From a virus: a DNA stretch of 25,666 nt. Of this stretch, positions 16,301-22,445 are shown one piece after another. How positions within the stretch are numbered: position 1 is the first letter of the stretch; each line of letters begins with the position of its first letter. Location of the stretch: the IMG/VR virus record IMGVR_UViG_3300012960_000003, positions 1-25,666 of that record, one strand, 5' to 3'. A model generated the notes under the pieces. That model saw nothing but the letters and a program-made list of their open reading frames with translations. It did not search any database and had not been told where the DNA came from. The position numbers and the translations under genes were made by a program.

Positions 16301-17236
16301 GTAGTCTCCGGGTCTGATGTGGCATTCAAATACAAGGGCCAGGACATTACTTACCAGGGTCTGTATAAGATGGCCCATAATGAAGGCATCTTGCAAAACT
16401 GGCACTCCACAGAAGATATCATGGAGAATACCAGCAAGATTGCCGACAAGATGATGGCCAATCGCTACATGCAGACCATGGGCAAAGTTAATGAGGCGGA
16501 AGGTCAGTTCTCAAGACTTGCCCACTTCCAGCACCTTCTGGAAAAAGGCAAGAGTGTTTCAGCGGCTGGACTTATTGTTCGTCGACACCACCCTGACGTC
16601 AGGGGACTGACGCCATTTGAGCAGAAGTACATGCGTAGAATTTTCCCGTTCTACAACTGGTTCCGACAGGCAATGCCAGTAGTGTTCAGCACTATGTTGT
16701 CGAAGCCGGGCCGAGTTACGGGATTGTTCAAGGCCGAGTACAATGTTGCTCAGATGATGGGAGTAAATCCCGATACTCTTGTCGATCCGTTCCCGAATAA
16801 TAAACTGTACCCTCAGTTTATTCTCGATAACTTGACCGGACCGATTGCAGGAAATTACTCTGTTGCGCTGGGTATGCCACAGGAAGCTTTGCTTAACGAC
16901 ACTCTAAATGGGAGTCCTGCACGAAACATTGCGGGAATGCTGAATCCTGTCTTTAAGGTGCCTTACGAAGTTACGTCCCGGACAAGGGTCGACACTGGCG
17001 CTAATATCAGCGACATGTCGGATTATGTCGATAGCAACATTCCTATTGTAAATCAAGTTGCTAATATCTCTGGAACCAGTATCACCGGACTTGGTGCTGA
17101 CCAACGCGCTGTCGAAATTGGGGAGAAAAACAGGGTCTTTAATACTCAGTTGGTAAACTTCTTGACAGGTCTCGGCCTGCTGGATACAAGCAAGCCCTCC
17201 TACAAGAATATTGCAACTAAGGAGCGCGCACAGTGA
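13316..17236 (+). CDS. Giant internal virion/ejection protein with FtsK-gamma-like winged helix
   Basis: A 1306-aa protein, the largest in the window. Residues 1-150 include the conserved-looking VDPGVGTRILDILSRPLYSV stretch and an Ala-rich amphipathic section (about 150-205) that may interact with membranes. Residues about 316-372 resemble the FtsK gamma DNA-binding winged helix: VSPRQLSQDLGIDYKTAQRH then MEKDGIVGTA. Residues 380-720 are helical. The C-terminal part carries the signature FEQKYMRRIFPFYNWFRQAMP (about 1099-1120), found in large phage internal proteins, preceded by hydrophobic helices (KPFMTIARPGHVVRNLWSDI). It ends by overlapping the GTG of the next gene. I infer entry into the host with the DNA; an enzymatic role is not seen. 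Confidence 0.8.
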   Translation: MANTNNSVTALANQYIKSLQQVGAGRPQTKSTQMALNLSGYHPKNWGGFDDVIQQNVDPGVGTRILDILSRPLYSVAGIAKATAQNINSLQGDAGAEVRNPFGAAWEGFTGREKTTFSDAIRESLRGDNLDKTFLFGGTPENHIGGSAEDVLAGAGGLALDIALDPSNLVAGGATAAIRAGAKAARGATDVAKAAETAKAAATPVKEVTAVAPVRQYWKEITDPAEIAKYKIPTEVAPAAPAHVIPDEIVKEAITAEPPVLDHIKRSTEQPTTLDSLAMGQHINVLTTKAANNIFQAEKSMPKAPGFIKEINPEEYMRSAQYAVDSMHVSPRQLSQDLGIDYKTAQRHMALMEKDGIVGTAQEAARGRGLEAGRNLSHLSRDVKVNEIPADLMINRTPPTDVTRAEAMYNEVVPAARQKFDELASQGVKPKITSTDGKSYTMSTADIFEALPRNIVEDYNFGAASKKGAGNLYPSQWHAGAAEALRMSELGVEPTLAAPAIAKAMREALRGNASRAKSIEAAGSVDIVARSMAMNQAALAAKLVETSKKFGTKDLVDGETLAKTKADDVQNSMAKGSLSEAIDSVANVGNDISKSAKEIGASNDAAVSAVHQVGPMVAKVVPEADLAAARNAKFAENVRVREGFTPQADKKIMLRQGKLYLLVERNADQIAKEAGIPFLTLGEKTDITLNSFLDKLMHPLKNAFQFGYHTGGQAHEWRALESRADREGLMFRASLSKIAKTHGDSVDPAWTAFRRGQIPEDPAVLAAYNDLKGVIDHTIGNGLRGRLWRNGASIDAINQALEEAGSKFRFKKPAKPEDRALVPEQVRDWDIKDPLPELEKINKAALLIETRQTVGVSASRFGSNVPKPGYVKLRAGELSKLGNYVDTGLFYPRDAGEYIQQLDRLIGSQTSFRGQKGGIAWFANHIIDPIMQIWKPFMTIARPGHVVRNLWSDIMIAAFNGVMSVRPYRIAAKTMQAAGEFTKTGVKGLEKLRDEVVSGSDVAFKYKGQDITYQGLYKMAHNEGILQNWHSTEDIMENTSKIADKMMANRYMQTMGKVNEAEGQFSRLAHFQHLLEKGKSVSAAGLIVRRHHPDVRGLTPFEQKYMRRIFPFYNWFRQAMPVVFSTMLSKPGRVTGLFKAEYNVAQMMGVNPDTLVDPFPNNKLYPQFILDNLTGPIAGNYSVALGMPQEALLNDTLNGSPARNIAGMLNPVFKVPYEVTSRTRVDTGANISDMSDYVDSNIPIVNQVANISGTSITGLGADQRAVEIGEKNRVFNTQLVNFLTGLGLLDTSKPSYKNIATKERAQ

Positions 17237-18507
17237 CTTCGGCCCTTGTCGACAACTCAATATATGACGTATTGAGTGGTCGCCGGCCGAGTGAATTGCA
17301 GGCTCAGGACCCTGACACAAATCCTGTCCAGCAAGAAGGTTCGCTGGACGAGTACGATTATCGTCCGTACTGGCAGAAGAAAGCGGCTGTCACTCAGCAA
17401 CGACAAGCTTCTCAGCATGAGCAAGATAATATCAGCCCCATCGCTGATACTCTTGGCCTGGATCAATTTGCGGCGAGGCTTCAGCCAATTCGAGACATTG
17501 GCCAGAAAGCTCTTGTCGGAGAACAACTCTCGGCACAAATGCAGCAGGAGCGGCAGCGACAAGCTCTAGCTGCTCAGGCAGAAGCTCAGCGTCAAAAAGC
17601 ATGGCAAGATGCCATGAATTCCTTGTATTCGGCTGGTAATCTTGGTCAGCTGAATATGATGCAGTACCAGCAAGCTGGACAGAATTCTAGTGCTGGTTGG
17701 GGTGCTGGCGGTGCTCAGGGTGTAGCAAATGTCATCAGGGCAGCAGGTTTTCCGGAATCTGCCGTTCCGACAATGATGGCTATTGCCATGGCGGAATCGT
17801 CGTGGAATCCTGGTGCAGTAAACACTGCGAACCGCAATGGTTCTGTCGATCGTGGTTTGTTTCAAATTAACTCGGTTCACCAAGGCAATTCCTGGTATCC
17901 AAGCAATCCATTTGATCCGTACCAAAGTGCTGTCGCAGCTTTCAATATTTGGAAGGGTGCTGGCGGAACTTTCCGTGACTGGTCTGTCTATAACAGTGGT
18001 GCCTACCGGAAATATTTGCCTAGTTCTGTACCGCCTATTCAAAAGACTGCGGCTTGGGCAAATCCGACAGTAATGATGGGCAATACAACTGTTGCCGGAG
18101 CTACCGGACAGTTACGTATGACTGCGGTTCAGAAGGGTATGAACTACATTGCCTCTGGTGTCGGGTATGTTTGGGGTGGTAACTCTCTTCAGACCGGTGT
18201 CGACTGTTCCGGACTCGTCCAGCAGATTTATCGACAGCTTGGAATTAATCTTCCCCGAACTGCCCAACAACAAGCTTTCACCGGTACGAAGGCTCCTATT
18301 TCTCAACTTAGACCAGGTGACCTTGTCGCGTGGAACAATGGTGGTTCTCGCGGCATTCAGGTTGGCCACATTGCTATTTATGCTGGGAATAATGAGATCA
18401 TTGAATCTTATGATGAGGGTAGACCTGCAAGACGCAGAAAGCTGTCTGCCAGCGAAGTAAATTCGGGCTACGCTTGGGGCGTTAAGATTCGCTTCCCGGG
18501 GGAATGA
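17233..18507 (+). CDS. Virion-associated lysin: lytic transglycosylase-like plus NlpC/P60 domains
   Basis: A 424-aa protein starting at GTG 17233, overlapping the previous stop. The first 145 residues are Gln/Ala-rich and probably anchor it in the virion. Residues about 155-265 form a lysozyme-like/SLT domain with MAIAMAESSWNPGAV (catalytic Glu188), GLFQIN and later AFNIWKGAGG. Residues about 295-424 are an NlpC/P60 endopeptidase with the Cys of VDCSGLVQ (Cys325) and the His of VGHIAIY (His379). The protein would open glycan strands and peptide cross-links locally during DNA entry. It follows the ejection genes rather than lying with the lysis genes on the other strand, which supports a role in infection rather than release. 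Confidence 0.9.
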   Translation: MTSALVDNSIYDVLSGRRPSELQAQDPDTNPVQQEGSLDEYDYRPYWQKKAAVTQQRQASQHEQDNISPIADTLGLDQFAARLQPIRDIGQKALVGEQLSAQMQQERQRQALAAQAEAQRQKAWQDAMNSLYSAGNLGQLNMMQYQQAGQNSSAGWGAGGAQGVANVIRAAGFPESAVPTMMAIAMAESSWNPGAVNTANRNGSVDRGLFQINSVHQGNSWYPSNPFDPYQSAVAAFNIWKGAGGTFRDWSVYNSGAYRKYLPSSVPPIQKTAAWANPTVMMGNTTVAGATGQLRMTAVQKGMNYIASGVGYVWGGNSLQTGVDCSGLVQQIYRQLGINLPRTAQQQAFTGTKAPISQLRPGDLVAWNNGGSRGIQVGHIAIYAGNNEIIESYDEGRPARRRKLSASEVNSGYAWGVKIRFPGE

Positions 18508-18508
18508 T

Positions 18509-18958
18509 ATGAGTGGAGAAACTGGCCAGGTTGAGTCTGGTTGGACTGTCGATACTCTGCATTTGTATTTGCAGCGTCAAATTGACGACTTACGTGCTCT
18601 TTTGGATGAGAGAGCAGTTTCATCTGAAAAAGCCACAACTACTGCCATGGCAGCTGCTGAAAGAGCGGTGGCCAAAGCTGAGACAGCAGCCGAGAAACGG
18701 CTTGAAGGTGTTAATGAATTTAGAGCTCAATTGACTGACCAGGCTGCTACTTTTGTCACACATACTGAAATTGATACCAAAATTGCTGCAATGGCTGAAA
18801 GAGTTGCAGAATTACGAGCGCGAGTTGATAAGAACGAGGGAACCTCTACCGGTACAGCAAAAGCAACCGACAACACTCGGCAGGTGGTTGCCATTGTGCT
18901 GTCGGTTGCTTTGTCAGCGACTGCAATTATTGTTGCAATTATCCTGGCACTACTTTAG
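18509..18958 (+). CDS. Coiled-coil protein with C-terminal membrane anchor, possible holin
   Basis: A 149-aa protein, start ATG 18509 one base after the previous stop, with GGGGGA ahead of it. Residues 15-40 are an amphipathic helix (VDTLHLYLQRQIDDLRALLD). Residues 45-115 are a long Ala/Glu/Lys/Arg coiled coil (AAAERAVAKAETAAEKRLEG). Residues 126-149 (VVAIVLSVALSATAIIVAII) are one membrane helix at the very end, with no cytoplasmic tail. Such tail-anchored proteins occur in actinophage lysis and late clusters and are sometimes annotated as holins. It is the last rightward gene of the block, and its final four bases overlap the stop of the leftward 28-codon gene. Confidence 0.75.
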   Translation: MSGETGQVESGWTVDTLHLYLQRQIDDLRALLDERAVSSEKATTTAMAAAERAVAKAETAAEKRLEGVNEFRAQLTDQAATFVTHTEIDTKIAAMAERVAELRARVDKNEGTSTGTAKATDNTRQVVAIVLSVALSATAIIVAIILALL

Positions 18959-19041
18959 CGGCGAACGAATCCGACCACTGACGCAATTACCAGGATGATC
19001 ACCAAGATCAGAATGATATACATGATTGTATCGGTTGTCAT
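18955..19041 (-). CDS. 28-residue single-pass membrane peptide next to the lysins
   Basis: The leftward frame from ATG 19041 encodes 28 residues: a short polar start (MTTDTIM), about 17 hydrophobic residues rich in Ile, Leu and Val, and a basic end (GFVRR). AGAAGGGG at 19049-19056 is a good ribosome site at eight bases. The gene lies 38 bases downstream of the lysozyme-like lysin and would be on the same transcript. The size is that of the smallest holin-type or lysis-control peptides. No frame of this kind is expected to keep both a strong ribosome site and a clean membrane helix by chance, but the short length limits certainty. Confidence 0.6.
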   Translation of the reverse strand: MTTDTIMYIILILVIILVIASVVGFVRR

Positions 19042-19079
19042 ATCACAACCCCTTCTCTTCAGCAGAAAGATTTTCAGCT

Positions 19080-20051
19080 TCAGCTAGGAGGCTTCGGAAG
19101 AAGCTGATTAACTGATGCTTGCAAAGCATCAACCTTAAGCGTAAGATCAGTCAGAGTTTGCATGATCTTACCAAGTCCATTGACCGGGCTGAAAATCTGC
19201 TGGTTACTGGCATTGATGGATGAAATGATATTGTCGGTGTTCTTCTGGTCATCCGGGATGCCGTCCTGGTTTCCAAAAGCGAACCGGTAGGCCAGAAGCG
19301 CGTTGACAGAATCGTTGCAGACCTGTCGAATTTCTGGGATCAGTGCACCAATGACAGCGTCCTTGGAGACGTTAATCCAGTTCGGAACAAACTGATAAAT
19401 TCCACGGTTAGTTCCTGCAAGGCTTCCGATGACAGATTCGGTTCCCGGCATCCCACCCATCGGGACCTTACTGGGATCGTTGAAATACGAATCCGGGTCT
19501 GTGTAGGTCATTGGGTACCAACCTTTCCAGAAGTTATCTTCTGTCGGAGTACTGCCGGAGTCAAGCACGATTTGAGCATATTGGATGTTGCGTTTGTAGT
19601 TGTCGCCTGCCGAGAACTCTGAACCTTGAACTTTCTGACAGGCTTCGTGGATCGGCATATTCTGCCAATCGTATTTATTCAGTCCTGCCGCACTACTACC
19701 GTTAGGGAACTTGAATCCGACCAAGAACCCTGTGGCAGCCTTGTAAGGGTCCATGACATCAGGTCCCCAAAACTGCGGCTGTTGCTGAAAAAGTCCACCA
19801 CTTCGCTGAGTAGACCAAGATTTACTAGGGGGATCGCCGTCATTAGGATGGTAGTTGTAAAAGGAGGGTTCCCTAGGGTTAGTGTAATTGAGCCAGCCAA
19901 AAGGTCTACCGTCACAAGTTTCAGTGATAATTGTAGTGTAGACAATGAGTCTGACTTTGTCATTCCACATCCTACAATCTCTGATTGCTTTGTCTACCTG
20001 TTGTTTGTAGAAGTCATAGTGAGGTGATTTTACTAGGCTGCCGGAAACCAT
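19080..20051 (-). CDS. Endolysin, lysozyme/transglycosylase-like glycosidase
   Basis: A 323-aa protein from ATG 20051 (GGTGGA upstream); an in-frame TTG at 20063 and GTG at 20060 would add a few residues. The start overlaps the end of the amidase gene by 19 bases. The first 175 residues are a lysozyme-like domain of actinophage lysin A type: VYTTIITETCDGRPFGW (catalytic Glu candidate near 44), then GGLFQQQPQFWG and DPYKAATGFL. The middle is Asp/Pro/Gly-rich, and the last 35 residues form a short coiled coil (LGKIMQTLTDLTLKVDALQA) ending in KPPS. It would cut the glycan strands at the end of infection. No signal peptide is visible, so export needs a holin. Confidence 0.8.
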   Translation of the reverse strand: MVSGSLVKSPHYDFYKQQVDKAIRDCRMWNDKVRLIVYTTIITETCDGRPFGWLNYTNPREPSFYNYHPNDGDPPSKSWSTQRSGGLFQQQPQFWGPDVMDPYKAATGFLVGFKFPNGSSAAGLNKYDWQNMPIHEACQKVQGSEFSAGDNYKRNIQYAQIVLDSGSTPTEDNFWKGWYPMTYTDPDSYFNDPSKVPMGGMPGTESVIGSLAGTNRGIYQFVPNWINVSKDAVIGALIPEIRQVCNDSVNALLAYRFAFGNQDGIPDDQKNTDNIISSINASNQQIFSPVNGLGKIMQTLTDLTLKVDALQASVNQLLPKPPS

Positions 20052-20647
20052 TGGTTCCACCAATTTGCAGGTTTGCCGCTGTCGATGAGACCTTGAATAA
20101 TTGCTACCTGTTCATTCCATTCCCTCTGCCAGACAGCAGGATCGTAAGATGAACCAGTTTCTCCAAAATCAGGATCAGGCTTTCTTCCGACAGGGCGAGC
20201 GATCATCTTGTGGAATCGCATTCGCGAAGCCGGCCAGCCTTCATGTCGAAAGATAGAGGCATAGCCTCGTTGCACGCTGTCGATCAAAGCAGGTGAAGGT
20301 TGTTCCCCTGTCGTCTGATCTGTTTCTGTGCCAGCCGAATTATAGCTTGTGACGATATTATCGGTGACACCGGCGTGCCATGCAAGACCGCTTCCGACAA
20401 AATGCCAAGTTCCATCATAGCCGATAATGATTTGTGCTGACGGCTGCTCAGCATTGTATGCGTTAATCAGCCAATCAACATCACCCGGAGTAGGTCCGGG
20501 CGGAGAACCATCATGGTGCCAGACAAGATAGTCCAGGCTATGAAGCGGACCCATTGGTTGATTGTTTCGCCAGTTGTTGTGTTCTGCTACTTTGTATGGA
20601 AAGATTGGACTAGCTCGAAGAACGTCGGCCCAGTCACGGATTCCCAT
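20033..20647 (-). CDS. Endolysin, N-acetylmuramoyl-L-alanine amidase (Amidase_2/PGRP)
   Basis: A 204-aa, single-domain amidase that would release the stem peptide from muramic acid. The zinc-binding pattern of the PGRP/Amidase_2 family is visible: LVWHHDGS (His44 or 45), WHAG (His91 region), and FHKMIARPVGRKPDPD (His146, Lys156, Asp158). The start at ATG 20647 has GAGGAG at 20656-20661. In many actinophages this domain and the glycosidase are fused in one lysin A; here they are two overlapping genes, both complete, in different frames. There is no membrane segment or cell-wall-binding repeat. It is the first gene of the leftward lysis transcript. Confidence 0.9.
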   Translation of the reverse strand: MGIRDWADVLRASPIFPYKVAEHNNWRNNQPMGPLHSLDYLVWHHDGSPPGPTPGDVDWLINAYNAEQPSAQIIIGYDGTWHFVGSGLAWHAGVTDNIVTSYNSAGTETDQTTGEQPSPALIDSVQRGYASIFRHEGWPASRMRFHKMIARPVGRKPDPDFGETGSSYDPAVWQREWNEQVAIIQGLIDSGKPANWWNQWFPAA

Positions 20648-20691
20648 GTGTTATACTCCTCACACTCTCGGTGTCTCCTTCGCATGATACC
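20648..20691. promoter_or_regulatory. Divergent intergenic region between amidase and WhiB-like genes
   Basis: A 44-53 base region separates the leftward lysis genes from the rightward whiB-like gene and must hold, or lie next to, divergent start signals. It contains the amidase ribosome site (complement of CTCCTC, 20656-20661) and a rightward TATACT (20652-20657) that could be a -10 element; no matching -35 element was found at usual spacing. ACAC-TCTCG-GTGT is a short inverted repeat within it. Confidence 0.4.
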
Positions 20692-20702
20692 ATGTGTGGT
20701 AT
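20687..20702. promoter_or_regulatory. Inverted repeat over the WhiB start, possible operator
   Basis: ATACCA-TGTG-TGGTAT is a perfect six-base inverted repeat with a four-base centre. It includes the ATG at 20701. A dimeric repressor or the WhiB-like product itself could bind here, or the hairpin could affect initiation. No second copy was noticed in the window. Confidence 0.35.
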
Positions 20703-21000
20703 GACAAACGCCTATACGCCGTGGGAACGCGAGTGGTCCGGCGCTAAGTGTGTCGGAATGGATACAGACGCATTCTTCCTCCCTGACGAGAAGATATCGC
20801 GTATGGAAAAGGCCAAGAGAATTCAGGCGGCAAAGAAGATTTGCTCAGGCTGTTGTCTTATAAACAAATGCTTAAACTATGCCATAACCCATAATGTAGT
20901 TGGGGTATGGGGCGGTAAATCAGAAGAAGAGAGAGCAGGACTGCAACGTGTAGCTAGGCAATTCCTATCCTCTAAAAATCGCAGTAAGCTGTTCTTGTAG
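20701..21000 (+). CDS. whiB: WhiB-like Fe-S transcription regulator
   Basis: A 99-aa Wbl protein (from ATG 20701; ATG 20692 or GTG 20671 are possible in-frame starts, none with a clear ribosome site). Cys17, Cys48, Cys51 and Cys57 have the canonical C-x30-C-x2-C-x5-C spacing that binds a [4Fe-4S] cluster; there is an extra Cys at 52. GVWGGKSEEERAG gives the conserved G-[VI]-W-G-G turn and the following helix. The C-terminus is basic (RQFLSSKNRSKLFL) but lacks a long AT-hook. Wbl proteins act with the principal sigma factor; phage copies can act as dominant regulators of host genes. It is the only rightward gene in the right-hand half, convergent with the gene at 20965, with 36 bases of overlap. 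Confidence 0.93.
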   Translation: MTNAYTPWEREWSGAKCVGMDTDAFFLPDEKISRMEKAKRIQAAKKICSGCCLINKCLNYAITHNVVGVWGGKSEEERAGLQRVARQFLSSKNRSKLFL

Positions 21001-21621
21001 CTCGTGTGGTGTTATTTTTCCTTCTTTGCAAAGCCTTCTAAGCTCAGAAGGGTTTTGTCTACTTGCATTGGTAACGTTCTCCACTTCATAATCCGCTGGT
21101 AGTCTTTGTCTAGGAGTTGTGCCAGTCCCTCCAATCTCGGAACTGGTTTGAGCCGCATCTTCTTCCGGAGAGTCGAGTTGTAGGATTGCCCTGGCAAACG
21201 CCTCAAGCCTCTTGAGAGTTGCTGGGCTGATAATGGATGGTGGCACTTTCCAAAACTCCCACCGCTCATTCTCCGTACGTTCCGGCTTCCAGACAAAGCC
21301 ATATTTCTTTTGAAAATAAGCTGCCCGACAAGTGTCGGAGCAGAGTGCGATATGCTTGTAGCTCGCCAGGAAATCTTCTCCGCATTGCTTGCACTGCTTC
21401 CTGACCATGGGTACATTTACGTTCTCCAAATGTTCAAGTAGGAAGCGGCCCTCCCGCATCGCTGAATCAGCAGTGTCGATATTCTCTGGAACCGGTTTCT
21501 TTCCTGGTGGCCGGCCCTTTGGTTTAGAGGCAAACTTTTCTAGAGCCTCGTCTAGATCAAAGTTCTTGTAGACTTCCCAGAGTTGCTTGATTTCCTTTTG
21601 CTTAGTGTTTAGTTCGCCCAT
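20965..21621 (-). CDS. Zinc-finger protein with GRPPG basic motif, probable DNA-binding
   Basis: A 218-aa protein. Residues 1-30 are helical. Residues about 32-42 hold KPKGRPPGKKP, resembling an AT-hook core. Residues about 76-98 hold a zinc-finger pattern, QCKQCGEDFLASYKHIALCS with C-x2-C and C-x3-C pairs. A helical section (RLEAFARAILQL) and a disordered stretch follow, and the last 40 residues form a short helical domain (NPSELRRLCKEGKITPHELQ). ATG 21621 overlaps the stop of the previous gene in the leftward operon. The features suggest nucleic-acid binding; whether it regulates, packages or supports replication is unknown. It is the last gene of that operon and overlaps the WhiB-like gene tail to tail. 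Confidence 0.75.
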   Translation of the reverse strand: MGELNTKQKEIKQLWEVYKNFDLDEALEKFASKPKGRPPGKKPVPENIDTADSAMREGRFLLEHLENVNVPMVRKQCKQCGEDFLASYKHIALCSDTCRAAYFQKKYGFVWKPERTENERWEFWKVPPSIISPATLKRLEAFARAILQLDSPEEDAAQTSSEIGGTGTTPRQRLPADYEVENVTNASRQNPSELRRLCKEGKITPHELQEQLTAIFRG

Positions 21622-21917
21622 CGGTCATCAACCTCTAACCTGTCGTTAGGCTTGGCTACTGCGTCAATAGCGTAGGCAACAACTAGAAACAAAGCGATGG
21701 CATACATAATAAATTGCTCTACTGGCCAACCAAAAGCAATGACTACAGTAGTAGCAGCGGAAAAGAAAAGCGCATCTTCTCGGCTACCTTCGTAGCTCTG
21801 GATAGCGATGACACTGACTGTAAAACAAATCGCAAACCAGATAATAACGCCGATCCAGTAGTGTGTCAGAGTCTGTGGCCAAATAATATCCATAATCATT
21901 ATTGTCCACCAATCCAT
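21609..21917 (-). CDS. Small membrane protein
   Basis: A 102-aa protein with three hydrophobic segments: about residues 20-39 (YWIGVIIWFAICFTVSVIAI), 49-63 (LFFSAATTVVIAFGW) and 67-86 (QFIMYAIALFLVVAYAIDAV), then a polar end (KPNDRLEVDDRWAN). The N-terminus (MDWWTIMIMDIIW) is also hydrophobic. It starts inside the end of the MazG-like gene and its stop overlaps the next start, so it is translated as part of the leftward operon. No family is recognised. In this early block a role in superinfection exclusion or in modifying the host membrane is conceivable, but there is no direct sign. Confidence 0.75.
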   Translation of the reverse strand: MDWWTIMIMDIIWPQTLTHYWIGVIIWFAICFTVSVIAIQSYEGSREDALFFSAATTVVIAFGWPVEQFIMYAIALFLVVAYAIDAVAKPNDRLEVDDRWAN

Positions 21918-22438
21918 TTCGTATCATCCATCATCATTTTATTTAGTTCTGCATACGGAATGGCATTGGGATCATAGTCTATACCAGGGTCAATATCGGC
22001 AGCTTCCGACACTAGGGCAAAAACAATAACAGAGTACACAGCCAGGTCGAGGTAAGTATCCAGTACGGATTCGTTGGATGGGTCCTCCATTCTCCCGTTG
22101 AGCCGTAGAGAACGAAGTCGCGCAATCTTTGTGAGTAGTAGGACCAGGGCCGATTCAGGCGGGCCAAATCCTGACAAAGCGAGATTGCCAGCCACATCCC
22201 TAAAGTTACTTGCCCAATCAGAATCAGCTGCATAGTCAGCCCTCTTCTTTCGATTCATGGCTACAAGCTTGGCCACTGCACTGTCGAAGGGATCGTTAAG
22301 GTCGAGCTCCATGATTTTCTTTCCCTTTTTGTTGTTGTAAGAGTGATTGTCCGCTAGATACACCTGACAGTTATGGCAACCAGGTTCGGACCCAGCTTCA
22401 TGGTCATCCGGATCGGCGCACCACTCAATCTCAGGCAT
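21899..22438 (-). CDS. MazG/DUF1599-like protein with Cys-containing N-terminal extension
   Basis: A 179-aa protein from ATG 22438 (GGGGTGA upstream); an ATG at 22312 behind AAGGGA would give only the 137-residue main domain. That domain matches the all-helical nucleotide-pyrophosphohydrolase/DUF1599 pattern: RKKRADYAADSDWASNFRDV, a later LLTKIARLRSL helix, then NESVLDTYLDLAVYSVI with its conserved Glu/Asp residues. Such phage proteins hydrolyse nucleoside triphosphates or take part in nucleotide modification. The first 42 residues have a small Cys cluster (WCADPDDHEAGSEPGCHNCQ) and look like a separate metal-binding piece. Both forms may be made. The neighbours are nuclease and polymerase genes. 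Confidence 0.7.
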   Translation of the reverse strand: MPEIEWCADPDDHEAGSEPGCHNCQVYLADNHSYNNKKGKKIMELDLNDPFDSAVAKLVAMNRKKRADYAADSDWASNFRDVAGNLALSGFGPPESALVLLLTKIARLRSLRLNGRMEDPSNESVLDTYLDLAVYSVIVFALVSEAADIDPGIDYDPNAIPYAELNKMMMDDTKWIGGQ

Positions 22439-22445
22439 AACATAG

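Noticed and set aside
19100-19140. Hairpin TGATGCT-TGCAA-AGCATCA as terminator
   Set aside because: It lies inside the lysin coding sequence and has no following T-run.
19080-20647. Frameshift joining amidase and lysozyme-like genes into one lysin
   Set aside because: The amidase has a natural Trp/Pro/Ala-rich end and the second gene has its own ATG and ribosome site, so two genes is the simpler reading.
20965-21621. Terminase small subunit
   Set aside because: The gene lies far from and opposite to the terminase large subunit, and the zinc finger is not typical of that family.
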